25,903 bases of DNA from CAZEFK01 sp964511405 (GTDB lineage: Bacteria > Pseudomonadota > Alphaproteobacteria > Elsterales > Elsteraceae), in assembly GCA_964511405.1 (NCBI GenBank), contig CAZEFK010000100.1, positions 1-25,903 on the forward strand. The letters run 5' to 3'. This document shows, in pieces, positions 21,121 through 25,903 of this stretch. The first letter of the stretch is position 1, and every line of letters starts with the position of its first letter. The notes beneath the pieces are model-generated. The model did no database searches and was not told the DNA's origin. It was given only the letters and a program-made list of their open reading frames with translations. Made by a program: the position numbers and the translations under genes.

Positions 21121-22539
21121 ATGCCAGTGCCCTACCGACCGGACCCGCGCCACCCGGACCTCGGCGACGGTTTCGCCGATCCCGTGGCGCCGGCGCGCTT
21201 TCCCCGGCACGTCCTGCGCTTCCGCAACGACCGCTGGGCCGCGCGGGTCGGCCTGGCCGATCTCGACGACGCCCAATGGATCGGCCATTTCGGCCGCTTC
21301 GAGCCGCTGCCCGGCAATCTGCCCGAGCCGCTGGCGCTCCGCTATCACGGCCACCAGTTCCGGGTCTACAACCCCGACATCGGCGACGGCCGCGGCTTCC
21401 TGTTCGCCCAGCTCCGGGACGACCGCGACCGGCTGCTCGACCTCGGCACCAAGGGCAGCGGACAGACCCCCTACTCGCGCTCCGGCGATGGCCGGCTGAC
21501 GCTCAAGGGCGGCGTGCGCGAACTGCTCGCAACCGCCCTGCTCGAGGCGCTGGGCGTCTACACCTCCAAGAGCTTCAGCCTGATCGAGACCGGCGAGCAG
21601 CTCGAGCGCGGCGACGAGCCGTCGCCCACGCGCGCGTCGGTGCTGGTGCGGCTCAGCCATTCCCACATCCGCTTCGGCAGCTTCCAGCGGCTGCTGTACG
21701 AGGGCGACACGGCGCGCATCGAGCGGCTGGTCGCCCATTGCTGCCGCCACTACCTGCCGGGCGCCACCGACGCCGCAAGCCTGCTCGACGCCGTGGTCGC
21801 GAACACGGCGCGGCTGACCGCCACCTGGATGGCGGCCGGCTTCGTCCATGGCGTGCTCAACACCGACAACATGACCGTGACCGGGGAAAGCTTCGACTAC
21901 GGCCCCTGGCGCTTCCTGCCCACATACCAGCCCGGCTTCACCGCCGCCTATTTCGACCATGGCGGTCTATACGCCTATGGCCGCCAGCCGGTTACGGCGC
22001 GGTGGAACCTGGCGCGGCTGGCGGAATGCCTGCTCGACCTGGCCCCGGAAGCCGATCTGGTGGCGGCGCTGGAGCGCTTCCCGACGCGGTTCGAGGCGGC
22101 CCTGGCGCAGCGGACCCGTGAGCGGCTGGGCATCGAGTCCGAGGGTCCGGAGGCCGACCTGATGCTGGCCACGGCGGTCTATCGCTTCCTCAGCGACAGC
22201 CAGGCCGGCTTCGAACGGTTCTTCTTCGATTGGCATGGCGGACCGGCGGCGGCCGAGCGGGCCGCGCGCAGCCCGCAGGCCGACCGCTACGGGCCGGCGT
22301 TCGAGCCGCTGCGGGCGCTGCTCCTGGCGGCGCGGCCGATGGCGTTCGACGCGGCGCATTTCGACGGGCCGGGGCCCGAAACCCTGCTGATCGATGAGGT
22401 CGAGGCGCTGTGGGCCGCCATCGCCGAACACGACGATTGGCAGCCGCTCTACGACAAGCTCGCCCGCATCGAGCGCCAGCGCCAGGCGCTGGCGCTCGAT
22501 CCCCTCATGCCTGCGCTGCCGCTGCCCCCCGCCGGCTGA
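21121..22539 (+). CDS. selO: SelO protein adenylyltransferase (AMPylator)
   Basis: This 472-aa pseudokinase-fold enzyme belongs to the SelO/YdiU family, which moves AMP from ATP to Ser/Thr/Tyr of target proteins and is tied to oxidative stress. GTKGSGQTPYSRSGDGR (109-125) forms the inverted nucleotide site, with Lys111. RLSHSHIRFGSF (178-188) and HGVLNTDNM (243-251), followed by DYGP (259-262), give the metal and catalytic Asn/Asp residues. The C-terminus ends LPLPPAG, without the redox Cys or selenocysteine of some relatives. The last 35 bp overlap the convergent MFS gene. The ribosome site is weak. Confidence 0.92.
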   Translation: MPVPYRPDPRHPDLGDGFADPVAPARFPRHVLRFRNDRWAARVGLADLDDAQWIGHFGRFEPLPGNLPEPLALRYHGHQFRVYNPDIGDGRGFLFAQLRDDRDRLLDLGTKGSGQTPYSRSGDGRLTLKGGVRELLATALLEALGVYTSKSFSLIETGEQLERGDEPSPTRASVLVRLSHSHIRFGSFQRLLYEGDTARIERLVAHCCRHYLPGATDAASLLDAVVANTARLTATWMAAGFVHGVLNTDNMTVTGESFDYGPWRFLPTYQPGFTAAYFDHGGLYAYGRQPVTARWNLARLAECLLDLAPEADLVAALERFPTRFEAALAQRTRERLGIESEGPEADLMLATAVYRFLSDSQAGFERFFFDWHGGPAAAERAARSPQADRYGPAFEPLRALLLAARPMAFDAAHFDGPGPETLLIDEVEALWAAIAEHDDWQPLYDKLARIERQRQALALDPLMPALPLPPAG

Positions 22540-23719
22540 CCGACAGCACCGACACGATCGCCACCGCGTAGAGCACGGCGAACCCGGCGAAGATCGCGTG
22601 GTTGGCATGGTTGTCCATGAGCATCCCGAACAGCAGCGGCGCCACGGTCGAGCCGGCATCGAGGCCGGAATACACGAAGCCGAACACCTTGCCGGTGGCA
22701 CCCGGCGGCGTCGCCGCCTTGATCAGGATGTCCCGGGACGGCGCGGTCATGCCTTGGCACAGCCCGGCCAGGGCGATCGCCGCCGTGGCCGTGCCGAAGG
22801 CCAGGGCGCCGGTCGCCACCACCATCATCAGCGCCGCGCAGGACGCCAGCCCGATCACCGCCACCAGGGCATGGCGGCTGGTGCGGTCGGCGATCAGCCC
22901 TCCCAGCAGGATGCCGGTCGCCGATCCGACCAGATAAGCCGTCAACACCGAGGTCGCGGCCTCCAGGGTCACGCCGTAGAAGTCGACCAGCGACGTCGTC
23001 GAGAAGGTCTGGAACCCGGTGCCGGCCGCCGCGGTCAGCAGGAAATAGCTGAACGCCATCAGGATCGCCGGCGCGGTCACCAACTGGGCATAGGTCATGG
23101 GCCGGCCGCCGCTGCGCGCGCGGCCCGTGCCCTCGGCCGACAGCTCGTGGCTGAACTTGACCAGCAGCAGGACGACCAGCCAGCCAAGCAGCCCGGCGGC
23201 AATGAGCGGCACCCGCCACCCCAATCCGGCGAACGCTGCGACGAGCTTGGGCGCCACGGCATATCCGGCGGTGCCCGCAAAGGCGTGGACACTGTAGGCG
23301 CGGCCGAGCCGCTCCTTGCTGACCCGATGCGACAGCAGGGAAAAGTCCGCGGGATGGAAGACGCTGTTGGCAATTCCGGCCAGCACCATCAGCGGATAGA
23401 ACATCCAGAAGGTCGGCACCAAGCCGGCCAGGCCGATGCAGGTCGCCATCCCCGCGATGCCGGCCAGCAGCATCGGCCGGGGTCCGACCCGATCGACCAG
23501 GATGCCGGCGAAGGCCTGGCAGATGCCGGACGTCAGGTAGAAGCAGGTGACCAGCGAGCCCAGGGTCACGTAGTTGACGTCGAACGCCTCGTGCAGCGGC
23601 TTAAACAGCGGCGCCAGGCTGAGCTGGAAGAAGTGGCTGGAGAAGTGCGCCGAGCCGACCAGCCCGATGACCAGCGAGTCGCGCTTGAGCTGGGCGCGAC
23701 TGTCGGCGATATCGGTCAT
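22505..23719 (-). CDS. MFS transporter
   Basis: This 404-aa protein should have 12 membrane helices in two halves. The loop 2-3 signature appears as AGILVDRVGPRPM, and its counterpart in the second half as GGLIADRTSRHAL. The start at 23719 has GAGG 7 nt upstream; a longer frame to 23776 does not. Sequence features such as SVFHPADFSLLSHRV resemble the fosmidomycin-resistance (Fsr)-like branch, but the substrate is unknown. Its 3' end overlaps selO on the opposite strand by 35 bp. Confidence 0.88.
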   Translation of the reverse strand: MTDIADSRAQLKRDSLVIGLVGSAHFSSHFFQLSLAPLFKPLHEAFDVNYVTLGSLVTCFYLTSGICQAFAGILVDRVGPRPMLLAGIAGMATCIGLAGLVPTFWMFYPLMVLAGIANSVFHPADFSLLSHRVSKERLGRAYSVHAFAGTAGYAVAPKLVAAFAGLGWRVPLIAAGLLGWLVVLLLVKFSHELSAEGTGRARSGGRPMTYAQLVTAPAILMAFSYFLLTAAAGTGFQTFSTTSLVDFYGVTLEAATSVLTAYLVGSATGILLGGLIADRTSRHALVAVIGLASCAALMMVVATGALAFGTATAAIALAGLCQGMTAPSRDILIKAATPPGATGKVFGFVYSGLDAGSTVAPLLFGMLMDNHANHAIFAGFAVLYAVAIVSVLSVSRRGAAAAQA

Positions 23720-23814
23720 GTGATGGCCTCCCCGGTGCACTTGACCGAAGCTAGGAACGACCGACGCGGTCGACAACCCGTGCCGGCCGCATCGGCCCCT
23801 GCGCGGCGGCGCCC

Positions 23815-24087
23815 ATGATCTTCGTGTTCCCCGACGACCCGGTCTGGAACGACGCCGAGGACGCCGTCGAGTTCGCGGTCGAGGTCGGCGAGTATCAGGG
23901 CCGGGTGTTCGTACCCCGCCGCGTCATCCAGGGCCTGGTCGGCTTCCGGCCCGATGCCGACGCCTGCGTCGCCGCGGTGTTCCAGGCGCGCGAACGGTTC
24001 GAGCACGCCGTCGAGCTCCGCATCCTGGCCCGCGCCCTCGACCCCGATGCCAACATCCGGCTGACCGGCCGCGACCTGCGATACTGA
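23815..24087 (+). CDS. DUF1488-like small protein
   Basis: This 90-aa soluble protein has a beta-rich start (FVFPDDPVWNDAEDAVEFAVEVGEY), with VFVPRRVIQGL after it and a helical acidic second half. The layout resembles DUF1488 proteins, small proteins of unknown function, but I hold the family call loosely. The ribosome site is weak. It diverges from the MFS gene by 95 bp and ends 10 bp from the convergent argE stop. Confidence 0.55.
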   Translation: MIFVFPDDPVWNDAEDAVEFAVEVGEYQGRVFVPRRVIQGLVGFRPDADACVAAVFQARERFEHAVELRILARALDPDANIRLTGRDLRY

Positions 24088-24101
24088 CGCCCGAGCGTCA
24101 G
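24084..24101. terminator. Perfect palindrome spanning two convergent stop codons
   Basis: ctgacgc and gcgtcag pair exactly around ccga. The TGA of the plus-strand gene and the TGA of argE sit at mirror positions in the arms. It is a short candidate bidirectional terminator without T-runs. Confidence 0.35.
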
Positions 24102-25255
24102 GCCGCCACCCGGTCGGCCAACCGGGCCATGAACTGCACGCAAGCCTCGACCTGGTCCAAGGCGATCGATTCGTCCGGCCGGTGCGCGTCCTCGATCGAG
24201 CCCGGGCCGCAGATCACGGTCGGGATCCCCAGCTCCTGGAAGAACCCGGCTTCGGTGCCATAGGACACGGCGGCCGTGGCATTGGTGCCGGCCAGCGCCT
24301 TGGCCAGGGTCTCGGCCGGGGAGCCCGGCTGCGGCTTCAGCCCCTTGATGCGGGCCAGCTGGCGGATGCGGATGCCGCACTGGGGGCAGACCTTGCGCAT
24401 CGCCGGCTCCAGGCCTTCGGCGAAGCGGCGGTAGCGCGCCAGCACGTCCAGGTCGTCGGTACCGGGCAGCACGCGCATTTCCCAGGCCAGCCGGCACTCG
24501 GCGGCGATGATGTTGTTCGCGGTGCCGCCTTCGATGCGGTTCACCGACAGCGTCGAATAGGGCGGATCGAAGCGCGGGTTCTGCGGCCCCCGGCGCATCG
24601 CCTCGCCTTCGCGGTTCAGCCAGTGCACCAACTCGCCCGCCACCATGACGGCGTTGACACCCCGATCGGGCATCGAGGAGTGGCCGGCCAGGCCCTGGAT
24701 CTCGGTCTCGACCACCAGCCCGCCCTTGTGGGCGTCGATCACCTGCATCATCGTCGGCTCGCCGACGATGACCACGCTTGGCTTGGGCCCGTGCTCGGCA
24801 TAGTGGCGGACGATGCCGTCGACCCCCAGGCAACCGACCTCCTCGTCATAGGACAAGGCGAAATGGATCGGCCGCGTCGGCCGGCGCGCCAGGAACTCCG
24901 GCACCATGGCCAGGCCGATGGCCGAGAAGCTCTTCATGTCGGCAGTGCCGCGGCCGACCAGGGCGCCGTCGCGCTCGACCACCTGGAACGGATCGGTGGT
25001 CCAGGGCTGGCCGTCGACCGGCACCACGTCGGTATGGCCGGACAGCACGATGCCGCCGTCCTGGTCGGGATCGCCGATGGTGGCCAGCAGGTTGGCCTTG
25101 GTGCCGGTCTCGTCGCGGACCAGGGTCGAGCGGATGCCGTAGCCGTCCAGATAGTCGGCGACCCAGTCGATCAGCGCCAGGTTCGAGTTGCGGCTGGTGG
25201 TGTCGAAGGCGACCAGCCGGTCGATCATCTCGCGGGGGCTGAGGCGGGCGGTCAT
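24098..25255 (-). CDS. argE: Acetylornithine deacetylase (M20 family)
   Basis: This 385-aa cytoplasmic dizinc enzyme removes acetate from N-acetylornithine in arginine synthesis. Metal and catalytic residues are in place: SGHTDVVPVDG with His74 and Asp76, GRGTADMKSF with Asp106, YDEEVGC with Glu138/Glu139, VGEPT, and the late His in GPGSIEDAHRPDE. The ArgE-specific VIDAHKGGL follows the GEPT motif. The length is normal. Its ATG overlaps the stop of the upstream SDR gene by 4 bp, so the pair is cotranscribed. A related role on another N-acyl amino acid cannot be excluded. Confidence 0.9.
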   Translation of the reverse strand: MTARLSPREMIDRLVAFDTTSRNSNLALIDWVADYLDGYGIRSTLVRDETGTKANLLATIGDPDQDGGIVLSGHTDVVPVDGQPWTTDPFQVVERDGALVGRGTADMKSFSAIGLAMVPEFLARRPTRPIHFALSYDEEVGCLGVDGIVRHYAEHGPKPSVVIVGEPTMMQVIDAHKGGLVVETEIQGLAGHSSMPDRGVNAVMVAGELVHWLNREGEAMRRGPQNPRFDPPYSTLSVNRIEGGTANNIIAAECRLAWEMRVLPGTDDLDVLARYRRFAEGLEPAMRKVCPQCGIRIRQLARIKGLKPQPGSPAETLAKALAGTNATAAVSYGTEAGFFQELGIPTVICGPGSIEDAHRPDESIALDQVEACVQFMARLADRVAA

Positions 25256-25903
25256 GCCTGGTCTCCCTGGGGCAGATAGGTCGCGAACTCGCGCTCCACG
25301 GCCTTGGCGTCGAGCGCCAGCCCCATGGCCACGCCGGACGCCATGGCGCCGGGATAGACGTCCTCGACGCCCGACGCCAGAGCGTCGACGATCGCCGCGG
25401 CAACAGTATCAGGGGCGATCTTCGGTCCCGTGAAGTCGCGGCTCATGTCGGTGTCGACCGCGCCAGGCAGCACCGCGATCACGCGCGTGCCCTGGGCACT
25501 GAGCTCGGCGCGCAACGCTTGGGTCAGCGACAGCGCCGCCGCCTTGGAGGCACACAGCGAGCCCATCATCGGCAGGTTCATGGCGGCCAGGATCGACAGC
25601 ACGTTGACGATGGCGCCGCCGCCGCGCCGCTTGAGCACCGGGGCGAAGGCGCGGGTCATGGCCAGCGGGCCGAAATAGTTGGTCTCCATCTCGACCCGGG
25701 CGTGGCCGGCGTCGGCGATGCCGATCAGCGGCCGGTTGAAGTTGACGCCGGCATTGTTGATCAGGATGTCGAGGTCGGGCACGGCGCCCGCGGCGGCTTC
25801 GACCTGGGCCGCGTCGGTGATGTCGAGGCGCAGCGGCCGCAGCCGGTCCGGCGCCGCCGCGACCAGGTCGGCGACCCCGGCGGGGTCGCGGGCGGCGCAA
25901 TGG
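25252..25903 (-). CDS. Short-chain dehydrogenase/reductase, 5' end outside window
   Basis: The visible ~216 residues are an SDR lacking its N-terminal Rossmann glycine motif, which lies beyond the window. LDILINNAGV is the NNAG motif, and IVNVLSILAAM contains the catalytic-Ser strand. The segment normally reading Y-S-A-S-K reads L-C-A-S-K (Leu codon at 25555-25557), so the catalytic Tyr is replaced while the Lys is kept. AVLPGAVDTDMSRDF follows as the usual PG motif. The gene ends inside the argE start codon. It is a possible oxidoreductase of unknown substrate, perhaps with reduced or altered activity. Confidence 0.85.
   Translation of the reverse strand, partial: HCAARDPAGVADLVAAAPDRLRPLRLDITDAAQVEAAAGAVPDLDILINNAGVNFNRPLIGIADAGHARVEMETNYFGPLAMTRAFAPVLKRRGGGAIVNVLSILAAMNLPMMGSLCASKAAALSLTQALRAELSAQGTRVIAVLPGAVDTDMSRDFTGPKIAPDTVAAAIVDALASGVEDVYPGAMASGVAMGLALDAKAVEREFATYLPQGDQA

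Overview
The window is GC-rich chromosomal DNA packed with genes, many of them overlapping by the 4-bp ATGA/GTGA pattern. It most resembles an alphaproteobacterium of the Rhodospirillales/Azospirillum type. That placement rests on base composition, codon style and the gene families present, not on a marker gene. I see no rRNA, tRNA, CRISPR array or intact insertion sequence.

Left part (1-3500): the tail of an unidentified gene and a GT-A-fold glycosyltransferase, then an accessory-looking stretch (1109-3496). This stretch is visibly less GC-rich. It holds a 78-aa ribbon-helix-helix-like protein, a 405-aa two-pass membrane protein of unknown function, a 17-bp tandem repeat, and a decayed copy of the first ~58 codons of adenine deaminase. 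The intact adenine deaminase gene (ade) lies about 740 bp further on, beyond an oppositely oriented LysE-family exporter gene, so two ade 5' ends bracket the exporter.

Middle (5997-11350): a small secreted protein diverges from a two-gene operon. Its first gene encodes a penicillin-acylase-type Ntn hydrolase that breaks amide bonds. Its second encodes a GH3-type adenylating enzyme of the family that makes acyl-amino-acid amides. The two overlap as GTGA. Hairpins follow, then a tiny lipoprotein, then a divergent SRAP (YedK/HMCES) protein with apparently altered active-site positions and an internal 24-bp tandem repeat.

11471-15486, mostly minus strand: a GT2 glycosyltransferase, a DUF2817 M14-like carboxypeptidase and a secreted LprI-like/DUF3298 protein form a probable operon. 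Upstream lie a small helix-turn-helix protein and a proline-rich ORF whose 3' ends overlap on opposite strands.

15606-19195, minus strand: a tightly coupled operon of type III polyketide synthase, SAM methyltransferase, geranylgeranyl-reductase-like flavoprotein and HAD phosphatase. It probably makes and tailors a phenolic or pyrone lipid.

Right part (19500-25903): two small ORFs, a REP-like inverted repeat, DUF1684 and selO starting back to back 16 bp apart, an MFS transporter, a DUF1488-like protein, argE, and a truncated SDR gene coupled to argE. Most of these are housekeeping or accessory metabolism. The best candidates for new biology are the hydrolase/GH3 pair, the polyketide operon, the altered SRAP protein and the 1.6-3.2 kb island.
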